From Ptychodera flava (Eukaryota; Hemichordata; Enteropneusta; Ptychoderidae), in NCBI RefSeq assembly GCF_041260155.1, contig NC_091944.1, positions 28,400,332 through 28,464,331 on the forward strand: a stretch of DNA of 64,000 bases, in the 5' to 3' direction. The notes beneath the pieces were generated by a model, which was given only the letters and a program-made list of their open reading frames with translations, had not been told where the DNA came from and searched no databases. Of this stretch, positions 33,861-44,916 are shown piece by piece (within the stretch, counting starts at the first letter, position 1; every line of letters starts with the position of its first letter). The position numbers and the translations under genes were made by a program.

Positions 33861-36800
33861 GCTAGTAACACACCATGAACATTTTATTTTATCTAAACTA
33901 CGTTTTTAAGACAAAAATAATGACAGTACATTTACGAGAACAGTAGTGAGAGTCTGAACATAAAATTCTACTGCCTCATTGGCATTGATTTAAACATTTC
34001 ATTCAGGAAATAAAAATATAAATTGACATAAATTTGGAAGATTCCACTTTCCCTGTACATAATGTAGAGCATGCAAAGTGAAACATACTATGATCAAACA
34101 AAGTCCCTTTTTCAATTTTCTAATAAGTAGGTATATAGTACCTGAAACTATCCACATTATCATGAATTCAAGTAGACGTTGATTATTTCCATTGAAAGGT
34201 CAAGTTCAAGATTCATGTAAAAGAATGATCTAACAATGCATATTTATTACACCTCAACTCCCTTCATATCCAAAAAGATGACTGTTGGGGGGATGTTCCT
34301 GTAGCTATGAATACCCTCTAGGTTACTGTGATTTCTGCACAGCAACTCCTTAGCCTGGTTTTGATTCTTCTGATGACCGCGCTACACACTAGACTGGCAC
34401 GCAAGGCCATGTACAGTCACAGTTATTTGTTCAAATCTGCTGACTGTCGCTCAACTACATTTGATATACCGAAGGGGAACACCTGTTAAAAGGCACTGAG
34501 GAACCTAGAGAACACTTACTGGTTCTTACCACAACAAGTTGGTGAGAAATTTCAATGGGTGATCTCTTTAAAGTCAGTTATGCTTTAATACTATTCTTAC
34601 ATCACTGCTGAAGTGAGTTGTGGTTTCCAGTAATAAATTATTTTGGTCACAGGGAAGAATGAACGCTTTTGTTGAAAAGCTCTATATTATCTACACACTC
34701 TAGAATTACTTAAGTAAGCCCACAATGTACAACTGTTTCTAATTGACATGGTCAAACATTTAAAAAATTCTCAATGGTGAATTGTGGATGATTCTATTTC
34801 ATTGTGACTGCAACAACTGGGAAATAATAAAACAACCGACGGTAGAAGATAAATACAATGCTATATTATTAATTATGTTGTTTCTAACAGAAATTTTACT
34901 TGCTAACGTCTTATCTAAAGGAGTTGTTGAATACGTTCTATGCCCGAACTAGAAAACCAAAACTATAAAAATTCAAAAGTTAGACTATTGTTCTCAGAAA
35001 GAAAAATGGTACCAAAAAGTTGGTCACTTGAGGGCGCTCATTTTGCATGCCCATCTTATTCACAAAATCTTTCAGCCTATACAAAATGCTTTCACTATTT
35101 TTAAAATTGCAATGCCACTGCGAGACAGTTGTTTACTACTTGAGTTATAAACAAGAAAATAAGAAATACAGCTACATTAGCCATTGGCAGCCAATGGCAT
35201 GATTTTCATACGCAGGTGATTTTGATTTCGACAAGTCAATGCAGATAGCAAGATTTTATTTACATTACCTGGTGAGATTTTGGTTCCAAAAATAAAACAA
35301 TATCGACTCAACCTTTGACGACAGAATCATAAAAGACACATAATTCAGCAGGTATGCAATCAATGACTTGAAGTTGTTATCAAAGAAAATATATAATGTT
35401 CTTCAGACTTTGCTACATAATGAGAAAATTCACTCTGTGACATCATAACATTATATTGGCAGTCACGATGACATCACAACACCATGATGACATCACAACA
35501 GTATGTTGCAGTCATGATGACATCACCACATCATGATGACATCATAACATTATGTTAGCAGTTATGTTGACATCACGACATTATGCTGGCAGTCATGATG
35601 ACAACATTATGATGACATCACAATCTCATCATATTGGCACTTATGATGACATCAAAACATTACATTATCATGTCATGATGACATCACGATATCATGTGAC
35701 TAATTACTCTGAAATGAAATTACTCAGGAATCAGGATAAGAGAAACTTGCTTCTACACTGTCCAAAGTGAAACTGTGAACAGCTGAAAATGCAAGGAAAA
35801 GATACATCAGACTTTGCATATACCCAGTGCTACGAACCCACAGAATGAAATAATGCCAACACAGTTCTATGCAATAATCATGCATGTTCCGTCTAACTCG
35901 TGAACTTGTGAACCGTCACTTCAGAAGGCTTTAATACTATACACCACGTTATGATTATTACGAAAAACAGGTCTAAACACAAAAACATCTTCTTTGACGT
36001 AATTACACAGTGGTGCACTGAGCAAATCTGACAAATACAATATGTGTAAAATTCCACATCTCTAGCCTAAGGTAACTAATTAATGAAAATTGAAAATTGT
36101 TAAACCATTACGCATATTTACAAGTGAGAAACAATGAGATTAAATTTTCCATGAAGTCCTTTTCAGATTACACAATGCTTTTAAAAACTAAAAACCCTAT
36201 CTGCTCCCAATGTGTAAAAGTTACAATAAAACTGCATACATTTACCGGTAACACCATATTTTGTTTGTATTTTCTTCATCATATTGACTACACAATGGAA
36301 CAGTTAAAAAAATTTGCCTCTCTCTATCTATTCTTCCTACACACTGAAATCTTCAATGTACGTGCATATAAAAGTACTCAAGGCAAATCTGATCAGATCT
36401 CATTCTTAATCTTGTCAACCCCTATTTCCTGTAGACAGGTCCACAATCACCACTGATAACAATAGGTTTGGGCCAAACCATGCTGGTGAGAGGGTTAAAA
36501 GATTCAACCCAGTGGAAATGTAATGTTGTTTGATTACCGGAAACTTACAAGGAATCACATTTCTGAGTTGCAAGAGGACATTTGTGAAATAAATTGGAGA
36601 AAATAACCCATACATCATGAATGGCTTTGTCAATCCAGACACTTTCCTTTGGCCTCTCATTCTAGGACCAAGGGAAACCAGAGCCATAGCCTCTACCTCA
36701 CCTCATCTCATCTGACTTTGTTGTAGAAATGTCCAAAAATTTCACTTTCAAAACACACACACACACTCAAAGTACAGAATGAGAATTTCACTGTGGCTGT

Positions 36801-37271
36801 TACTGGCCGATGCCAATTCTGAAGGAGACAACCAAAATTTGTCTGGTGGCCTTTTGACATTGCTCCTATTCCCTTCAATGGCAACCAGCATCAAAACGTG
36901 AAAGAGTTCAATGTTAATACCCAAATTCTATCAAAGACACAGTATTAATAATTCGCATCCAGAAATCCCTATTGGCAGTGGAAGGTGTTAAGCAGTCAAC
37001 TATCCCGCTGACTCTTTTATCAATATCTGAGAAGTTAACCTTACTTTTAAAAAAAATCACCTTTGCTAATTAGAACATTATCACATAAAGAAATTTTAAA
37101 AACAGCAATTGACACTTCGTATTTGACAGATTACAAATTTATAATACAAGTGTAGATACTTAATAGTTTCTTGTCTTCTAATTTTTTTTTTACTTTTTTC
37201 CCTTGATGCAAGTCATTTTTTAAAAGACCGATTGGTTTAACTATACATCACAGGTGCTGTTTATGCCAGTT
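33861..37271 (-). other. Probable 3.4-kb 3' UTR of the zinc-finger gene
   Basis: On the minus strand an AATAAA (plus 33883..33888) lies about 20-30 bp before a T-rich and TGTATGTG-type downstream element (plus 33841..33857), a convincing poly(A) site for the minus-strand zinc-finger gene ending at 37272. The stretch is AT-rich, without long frames, and includes the TGACATCA minisatellite at 35407..35700. Confidence 0.45.
35407..35700. repeat. Imperfect minisatellite of ATGATGACATCAC units
   Basis: About ten irregular copies of 'cATGATGACATCACaaca' spaced 16-35 bp with drift ('gcagtcatgatgacatcac'). The core TGACATCA is one base from the CRE palindrome TGACGTCA. It lies in the presumed 3' UTR of the zinc-finger gene. 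Confidence 0.75.
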
Positions 37272-39070
37272 TTATGATACATGCGACCACTGAATTGTTC
37301 TGAGACTTTGAACAGCCTCTGCGATGGCATTGCTGTGTACCGGGGTGGGGATTGCTACAGCTGGGATGTGCGGCTCGTGGTGTGGTGGCTGTTCAGGCAT
37401 GTGTTGCAATTGTGGCTGCTGCAGCTGCTGTTGCTGCCCATACATTTCATTGCTAGTTGCAGAATACGAGTGAAATGAGTGGGCCGGCGGCGGTGGCTGC
37501 GTGATCGGGGTTTCTGTTTCACTTTCGCTGGTGTACGAGTCGTCGGAAACTTCGGTGTCAGAGTCGTCCGTCGGTCTGGACAAGCGCACCTTCTGCTTTG
37601 GGATCTTTGGCCTCACAACTTTCTTTGGTGTCGACTGATTGCCCACTCCGTGTACTTTCATGTGAGTCCGCAGGTTATCTTTCCTGTTGAAGCGTTTGTT
37701 GCATTCTGGACACTCGTGGGGCTTGTCGCCAGAGTGAATGCTGACATGACGTTTCAAGTGAGCGGTTGTATCAAAGGCCTTGCCACAGTCACCGCACTTG
37801 TACGGCCGCAGTACAATTCCCATGTGTCTCTGCTGGTGTTTTGTGAGACTGTGTATGCGCTTGAACTGCGCTCCACACATTTCGCACACATACTGCTTTT
37901 CCGTGGTGTGTACGGTCAAATGCTTCGTCAAGTCAATGTTGCGGAAGAATTTCATATCGCACATTGAGCATTCAAACGTCTTCCCCTTCGCATGAATCAC
38001 CTGATGCCATTTCAGGCCACCCTCGGAAGAGTACGTCTTCCCACACTGGTCACACTGGAATGGCTTCGTTCCGGCGTGGCTGCTGAGATGGTTCTTCAGA
38101 TTTCCAAACGACGGATAACCCTTGTCGCAGAACGGACACAGGTGGGAAGCAGCTCCGTGCTCGTTGCGATGATGTCTGGAAAAACTGATAACATGAGCGA
38201 ACTTATGACCACATATGATGCACACGAGTACCTTCTCTTCCTCTGGGATGTGGGCCTCTTCATGTAGTTTCAGCTGGGATTCCTGGGAGAAGGCCTTTCT
38301 GCAGTACTGACAGGCATGTCCCTTCCCGCTGGCGTGCACCTTCTTGATGTGTTCCTGCAAGTCGGCTCTGAAGTAGAAATCGCGGCTGCAGAGCTCGCAC
38401 ACCCAGTCCCGCTTACCCTGGTGCCTCATCTGGTGCTCTTTGAAGTGAGTGGAGGAGCTGAACGCCTTGCCGCAGTCGCCGCAGACGAACGGCTTCTCAC
38501 CGGTGTGCGACCGTTCGTGTCTGTCCAGATGCCACTTGTCCCTGAACTGTTTTTCACAATGCTTGCACGTCAGCTTCTTCAACCTTGCATGTGCCTTCCT
38601 CTCCTTGGGTTGGCTGGGATCTTTCTTCTCCACAGTCTTCTTCTTCTCAACAGGTTTCTTCGGCTCTTTCACAGCCTTCACCGGCTTTGGTTTCTTTTCC
38701 GCCACCTTCTTAGGTGGCCGCCCTCTTCCCCTTCTGACAGGATTCTTCTTCCGTGTGGTCATGGTGACCGATATCTTCCTCTTCTTTGGGGGTAGCTTGA
38801 CTTTTATCTTCATGGGATGCTCCGCCTTTCTTTTCCTTCTCCGGCCGGATTCGGCAGGAGAACCAACCTGAAGGTTTTTCTGCTGTTCCAGTATGGCCTC
38901 ACTGACAGCAGATTTCCGATTGGCTTCTGAATCGCCCTTGGTTTCTGCAATGTGGGCAGGAATCGCGACGGACACAACTTCCCTTTGGACTTCCTGACTT
39001 GAGTCAAGATCTTGTATGATACTCGTAGCTTCTGTAAGATCTAGCTTTGCTTTACCTTCATGATTGTCAT
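37272..39070 (-). CDS. Zinc-finger gene exon 3: AT-hook and eleven C2H2 fingers
   Basis: Last coding exon, acceptor GACAATAG|AT on the minus strand at 39071/39070, stop at 37272..37274. It encodes residues 246-844: a leader, a Lys/Pro-rich nuclear region with an AT-hook 'RRGRGRPPKK' (about residue 356), then eleven C2H2 fingers (about 412-717), including TGEKPF- and SGDKPH-type linkers, and a Ser/Gln/Pro-rich tail. The fingers begin 'CKHCEKQFRDKWHLDRHERS' and end 'CPECNKRFNRKDNLRTHMKV'. It is a nuclear DNA-binding protein, probably a transcription regulator; target unknown. No KRAB, BTB or SCAN domain was seen, and I cannot name an orthologue. Together with exons 1 and 2 the frame is exactly 845 codons. 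Confidence 0.9.
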
Positions 39071-39303
39071 CTATTGTCAACAAATAAAAAACAGAAATGA
39101 AAAGTGTAGTGAAAACAATACGTAGAAACATACATACATACAGACACCGACAACCTACCATATAAACTCTCTTTGGTATTTAATACATATACCAAATGTG
39201 AGCTGAAAATCACTGATGATATATATATTCAAAATATTTCTTTGTGAATGTGTACGGACAACTTTCTGAAGTTTTCTTCCGATGATAGGAAACTGAACAT
39301 GAT

Positions 39304-41325
39304 CAGGGCTGTCAATTATAGCCGGTCACCGGCGGCAAATCGCCGTCTGACACAGTCTTGCCGCCGCCTGTTTTCCCTATTCAAGGCCTGCAATAATGAT
39401 CTTTACACATGTTATGAATTCTTTCCTGTCCCAATTCTACCGTTGGCTGCGCTGTGCTACAGAGGCGCAGCCCCTAAGGCTCGTTGGTAGCCGATTTCTG
39501 ATAGGTTTCAATCAGTACTGTAAAAAAGCTTTACGTGTTCTGATTGGTTTTCGGACGTACATGATCGATATGGCTACCAAAAGAACGACAGCCATGTTGG
39601 ATTTATGGGTCCAAAAAAGACCCTGAGAGGCTTACACTAGCTCTGGATATAAATGTAATGTTCATATTTGTAAATAATTTTATTTTCCTGAGGAATTTCA
39701 GTGATCGGGGATTCAATCCATCAATGGTATAGCATGCAATGTAGATTTCACGCTGCGTCTGAGCAAAATGCCATAGCATTACGTGTATTTAGCAACTGGA
39801 ATTTTTGATTTGTTTTCCTGTTTGCAGATCGTGAACACTCTTTACAATGAGTAAGAATCGTTTACTCAGCGCAAAAAAACAACTTTGTGGGGATTGACAT
39901 AATTTTTAGTGAGTTTTGACTACCACTGAATTTGTTTGCACCAAGCCGCCGTTCTATGAAATGTATTCTTACGGTAGTACATGCTGTGTACTGTGGTTGT
40001 TTCGAAGGCCCGAGTATTGAAGTTTGATAAATATTTTCCGACATCCGAAATCTTTCCTCAAAAGCAAATATCGGTATTCCGATCCTTCAAAATCATTTAC
40101 CAAGACCAACATTTTTTAATGTTTAGGGCAATCACAAAATTTAGCTAGGCTTGACTATATACTTTCGCGGTATCTTGCACGTACGTGCGGCGGTAAACCA
40201 TGTTTTGAAGATGGATATATTAAGCATGTAGTGAGCCTACCCACTTGGCCGGCGTGGGTTTCAACAAAACTCTGACTACTGTGAGGGCTATCAGAATAGA
40301 TAGTCATCAGGAGAAAAGATGTGATCGTTAACTTTCACGCGCAAGGATTTACTATGTAAATAAATCAACATATTCTCAATCTTGTCGATTGAGAGGCCGA
40401 CGGACAACGAAGCCACGCAATTTCATTAGCGGATGTAAACTTGAGTATTGTAATTGTTTGTATGACGTAGCGTCTACTCAAATTGTCTCTGGTAATGGTC
40501 TCGTATTTACCCCATTACATTTGTAAATTTTCACACTGGAAATTCATAGCCGGTAACTCTGAGGAGAGGTCTTGAAACAGACAATATAAAATTACAGCAG
40601 TATCAACCAGACGTAGATCGGAATTTTTTGTCGTGACGTTATGACATCAGTTTTGCAGTGGGGACAAGATTTTTTTCAATTCTAATACGATTAGCTGTTT
40701 TTGAATGGAAACGTATAACAATTATTGAATTACTTTCTGCAGATGTTGTTTCTTAAGAAACAGTTTCTGCAGGTGCAGTTTCTAAAGCTACATCTGAAGA
40801 AATAGTTTTTAGCAGATGTAGTTTCTGAAGCTACTGTTTCATCAGCCTGAGAATCACACAATATTGAGGTATTGTCAGCTGGTACTGCCATACAAGCCTT
40901 GGGCTTAGATGAGTACTCTAGTGATTCTGATTATGGTTCAGATTATGATCTTTATTAAGCAGGTTGTAATTCAACAGAATTTGTATGCAAATAATAATAA
41001 CCTGGTGTATCAATAAACATATAAACTCTGTAATACTTCTGTTTGTCTTTCATAATTTATTTCACAAGATTCAATTTCATGTTACTTTTGATACTTCAGT
41101 TATAATAAACTTGACAGTAAATTGCCCTCAAGGTGCCATCACAGGCCGCCAATTGAAGATGAATAATTAGAAAAGCTTCAGCTTCAGGAGGGGGGACACC
41201 CCGCTCCTGGCCTCCCCCCACGTGCACTTGCGCGCACGCCTTGCTCCGCTTCGCTCCGCACAAGGCTGTACCCTCCTGTTCTTTCACTTGTACCCTTCTA
41301 TTCTGAAAAAACATTGACAGCCCTG
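39304..41325. mobile_element. hAT-like nonautonomous DNA transposon, about 2.0 kb
   Basis: Perfect 13-bp terminal inverted repeats CAGGGCTGTCAAT / ATTGACAGCCCTG, flanked by direct CATGAT (39298..39303 and 41326..41331). The 6-bp duplication is shorter than the usual 8 bp of hAT, although the CAGGG termini fit; superfamily is uncertain. Inside are a GC-rich subterminal block (41195..41280), an irregular TTTCTGAAG/TTTCTGCAG repeat (40730..40850) and a frame tail 'LDEYSSDSDYGSDYDLY' ending near 40960, perhaps a relic of its coding region. Confidence 0.7.
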
Positions 41326-41347
41326 CATGATGCGATCTTTAGCTTTT

Positions 41348-41388
41348 AAAATATTTTGAAAAGCTTTGTAAGCTTTTCAAAATATTTT
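41348..41388. repeat. Short hairpin, 19-bp arms
   Basis: AAAATATTTTGAAAAGCTT, a 3-base TGT loop, then the exact reverse complement. Lies 22 bp after the hAT-like element, in intron 2 of the zinc-finger gene. Confidence 0.9.
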
Positions 41389-41971
41389 AACATAACATGT
41401 TAATAAGTTATATCTGTGTTGAATGGAATGCTGTAACTTACAACCAGGGTTCTCCACAAGGGATTTTTAGGGATTGGGTAACCCTCTGTTTTGGAGCAAT
41501 CTATTGATATCGGTATATAAATTACCAAAGAAAGTGTTTCACTTTCGCGATGAATGAATACGCAAAATGTATATCGTTATGTAAATAAGCCACCTCACTG
41601 CTTTTCTAAGTTTTCAAAAAACACTGAAAACATACGTGTATTAAGACAGATAATTCAAAACTTCTCCAGTGGACATTGCAATTCACAAATTGCAATAGGT
41701 CAAACCCAGAATTTGAACGGATCACGGTATAAACAAACCCACGTGCGCAAACGCACATAGAAGTTTGTATGTTTCCATGAAAACACATTTGTACACGTGG
41801 GATTGTTTGCACTGTCATCACGTGATCTCTTGGGCGTACTGAGTCTGTAGAATACACTGCGTCCTTTTATTCCGGAGAAGAATCATTCTGTTCACAAACA
41901 AGTGAATATTTGTGAATATATTTTAATACTGAATATTTGAAAAATTAACTTTAAAATACATGGGTTCTTAC

Positions 41972-42281
41972 CAGCTGTATCTGAGTCACTAGGCTGCTCA
42001 GTTGGTGAGGGTGGTCTGTAATCCTCATCACCGTTATCGTTGTCGTCTCCATCATCATCATCATCCATGCCATCATTTGGTGCAGTATTTACAGAGAGTT
42101 TGGCAGATCGTATTGGCAGGGCGGTTCTTCCACTGAGAGGCACGTCCTTGGCGCCAACTTTCAAGCCGCTGCCGTGGTAATCCTGCAGCAAGTCCTTGGT
42201 GCCGTAGTACTCGCTGCTGCCTGTGATGTCTATTACCTTGATGAAGATGCTGTAGCCCATCTCACTGGCCAGGTTGTAGCC
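41972..42281 (-). CDS. Zinc-finger gene exon 2: unrecognised domain and acidic linker
   Basis: 310-nt exon; acceptor TTTCAG|GGC at 42282/42281 (phase 0) and donor G|GTAAGA at 41972/41971 (phase 1). Encodes residues 143-246: 'GYNLASEMGYSIFIKVIDIT', 'YYGTKDLLQDYHGSGLKVGA', then a very acidic 'DDDDDGDDNDNGDED' run and a Pro/Ser segment. The first 60 residues look folded and match no family I recognise; the acidic run could act as an activation or chromatin-contact segment. Confidence 0.75.
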
Positions 42282-43150
42282 CTGAAATCATCCCAAAACA
42301 GATCAAAAGTTATTGTTGTGCATAGCATATCAACATGTATGGATCACCTGTATCATCTGTCTTAATTCTTTTCTGATATGTTTGCCTGCTATTATCAGAT
42401 AAAGTTGTCGAAAGTCATTAATGCACAACTCTGTTCCGCACATCATCTTCATGCATGTTGACCAAAAGACATGTCTCACACCTTGTTTTTGATCAGTCAG
42501 CTATTTAAAGCCTAAAGAAATACAAATATTAAGGATTTTACAATGATTTGTCATACTACATGTAACTTAAGACATGGATACAAAAATGTAAACACTACGA
42601 GTTTTATGGGCTGGTAGTAGACTAGTACACGTGTATACTGTTCATCTAACGAGTATCTTAATTTTATCACTGATTTTTCTTCATATTATTGATACAATTC
42701 TTTTAATTTCATCACTGATTTTCCTTGAAATTTTTGCTAGGGTCTCTTGTTATTTCAGAGACCAGTGGAGGTCCAAAGGACAAAGAACTAATGTGGACTG
42801 CCTCTGATTAAAAAATCAATTTTACATATACTGATAAGGATACACCACAACTACAAAAATAAGATACTTTTATTCAACCTTTGCTTGTAGATAAAATATT
42901 CATGCATGGTGGGTGGATTTGTATTGTTCACAGACCTTGCCAGAAATTTGTAGACCAATTGCTAAAGCATGTTGGGTCGAAAATTTCAATATATTTATCA
43001 TTGTTTTGGCTAAGGTTTGGGAAGATATGTAAATGATATGGGAACCCCAGTACCATTTCTGTAGTACCCTGATGAGATTCCATTATGTCACTGGATAAAC
43101 CCTGGTAACACGACTGAGGAGCCCCTGTAAAAATTTACCATGTAACTGCC

Positions 43151-43380
43151 TTAACCTTCTGAGGTGCAATATTTTTTCCCTCCAAAATTTTATTTCAACA
43201 TTTTGTAAATTTTTGTATATTTTTCTGTAATTTTTGTAATGGATTTAGACTGAATTGACATCACATCCTATTGGCTTCAGTTTTTCATCATAATTTCTGA
43301 GAAAATGACATGTGAAGGAAATTATTTGAGTTTCATTTTACAAAGGTGACAAAAATTGACGTTGGCGCTCGAAGGGTTAA
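43151..43380. mobile_element. TTAA MITE, copy 1
   Basis: Starts TTAACCTTCTGAGGTGC and ends GGCGCTCGAAGGGTTAA, imperfect inverted ends. Interior is shared with copies 2 and 3: 'CAACATTTT', 'TTTTTCTGTAATTTTTGTAA', 'GGCTTCAGTTTTTCATCA', 'GTGACAAAAATTGACGTTGG'. TTAA targets suggest a piggyBac- or Kolobok-type parent. Confidence 0.7.
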
Positions 43381-43677
43381 CAAAAACACTGATGAAAATA
43401 CTTCAGAAACCACCATCATGGTGTCAGTGTGATTTTTTCATTGAGGTCGGGGATTTGGCGATTTTTACTGTGATGTCTCCACTACATTGTAAGTGACCAG
43501 GTGCCATACATTTTGAGTTTGAACAATTAAAAATTTACTGAAATTACATTGAAAATACTAAATGCAAAGCATGCATTAAAGCTTAGAATACAGCCTAGAG
43601 TAACTCCTCTCCTGGGAGCCTAATGAACAAGTGTTTTCTCCAGAGCCTGTGCAAACCCTTGTATTGATTACCCCTGT

Positions 43678-43906
43678 TTAACCCTCTGAGCGCTGTACAT
43701 GTAATTTTTCCCACCAAAATTTTAGTGCAACATTTTACCAAATTTTATGAATTTTTCTGTAATTTTTTTGATAATTTTGGACCAAATGGAAATCACATTT
43801 CCTTGGCTACAGTTCTTCATCAAAATTTTGGCAAAACTTTGAAAAAGTTTGACTGAGGTATATATTGTAAAGTGACAAAAATTGACTTTGGGACTCACAG
43901 GGTTAA
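43678..43906. mobile_element. TTAA MITE, copy 2
   Basis: Starts TTAACCCTCTGAGCGC and ends GGGACTCACAGGGTTAA, 229 bp, with the same internal order as copy 1 and roughly 75% similarity by eye. Confidence 0.75.
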
Positions 43907-44490
43907 ATCACATATAAAACAATCAAGAACAGTTTGATATCCCCCTTTTACAATTAGAATTTGAGATATTAATATTCAGTGCATTGATAGTGGCATTCTG
44001 CCCCATGATTGCTGCTGATGATGTGATGTACATCGCATAACATTAGACATCTTGTCAACAAGGGTCTATGATTTAACCACCAATTTACCTAGTAATAGTA
44101 AAATGACAAACTAGCTTCCAATCTTCAGAATGATGTGCTAAAGCTGGAAGACTATCAACTAGAGTTTGACTCCCGATTTCAATACTGCATTTGAAAACTT
44201 ATATGAATGAATTGTGAATGATTTGTGTGGGCTTCTTATATTATTATGACATTTACTGGATGGATGGAAATTGTGTATTAGATCCACATAATAACCTAAA
44301 TTTGCTATTATTACCTTGAAAAACATTAATTTGTATGACTTAAAATTGCATATTTCATAATGGTCCCCTTTATTAGAACCAAATCTCTAAAAAGTTTAAA
44401 GCAGAGGGGAACATTCCCCTTTTGTGAGAGAAACATGGACAAAACACTGAAAAGCCAGTTCTTATAAAATAACCATCACAACAAACTTAC

Positions 44491-44916
44491 TGTTTTGATG
44501 AGAATTCGTTTCATCTCATTGATGACCTGTTCTTTTGTCTCCATTTGTGTCAGATCACTGTCTTTCGATGGCAGAGACTGTGCGTACTCCGCCTGCGTGT
44601 CAGATAACTGCATTGGTGAATGGCTGTCCCCATCAGCCTCTTCAGTCGCTCTATTCTCCTTCAAAGCAGTGAAAGTGTTGGATTCATCGGAACCAGTCTG
44701 GGAATCTCTGATGTCAGCCAAGGCATCTACCATGCCTGTCTCTTGTTGAGTTGACTCCATCTGTTCGCCTACTGAGGGCGCTGTAGAGCTAGTTGGCGGC
44801 AGGCTCTCTGTGTCAATGTTTGGGTGCACCCCTTGTAGCTGAACATCTGCAGCACTTGGTGTTTCTTCTGAAAGGGCGGGTTCAACCACTTGATGGCCTG
44901 CAACTGCAGGATCCAT
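44491..44916 (-). CDS. Zinc-finger gene exon 1: start and disordered N-terminus
   Basis: 142 codons from ATG 44916 (MDPAVAGHQVVEPALSEETP...) to donor ACA|GTAAGT at 44491/44490, phase 0. The residues are Ser/Thr/Glu/Gln-rich and disordered, ending in a helix 'EQVINEMKRILIKT'. An AG acceptor about 30 bp upstream (TTTTTTGTCCAG on the minus strand, near 44947) suggests the 5' UTR starts in a further upstream exon. The three coding exons total 2,535 nt and stay in frame. Confidence 0.8.

Larger units (their letters stand above)
39071..41971 (-). other. Intron 2 of zinc-finger gene
   Basis: 2.9 kb, mostly occupied by the hAT-like element at 39304..41325; the rest holds a short hairpin at 41348..41388 and unique sequence. 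Confidence 0.7.
42282..44490 (-). other. Intron 1 of zinc-finger gene
   Basis: 2.2 kb with two TTAA-flanked MITEs (43151..43380 and 43678..43906). No gene seen. Confidence 0.7.

Noticed and set aside
35407-35700. CRISPR-like array
   Set aside because: Units are irregular with drifting spacers and eukaryotic context; it is a minisatellite.
37281-38871. Plus-strand frames of 65-162 aa opposite the zinc fingers
   Set aside because: Shadows of the repeated finger codons on the other strand.
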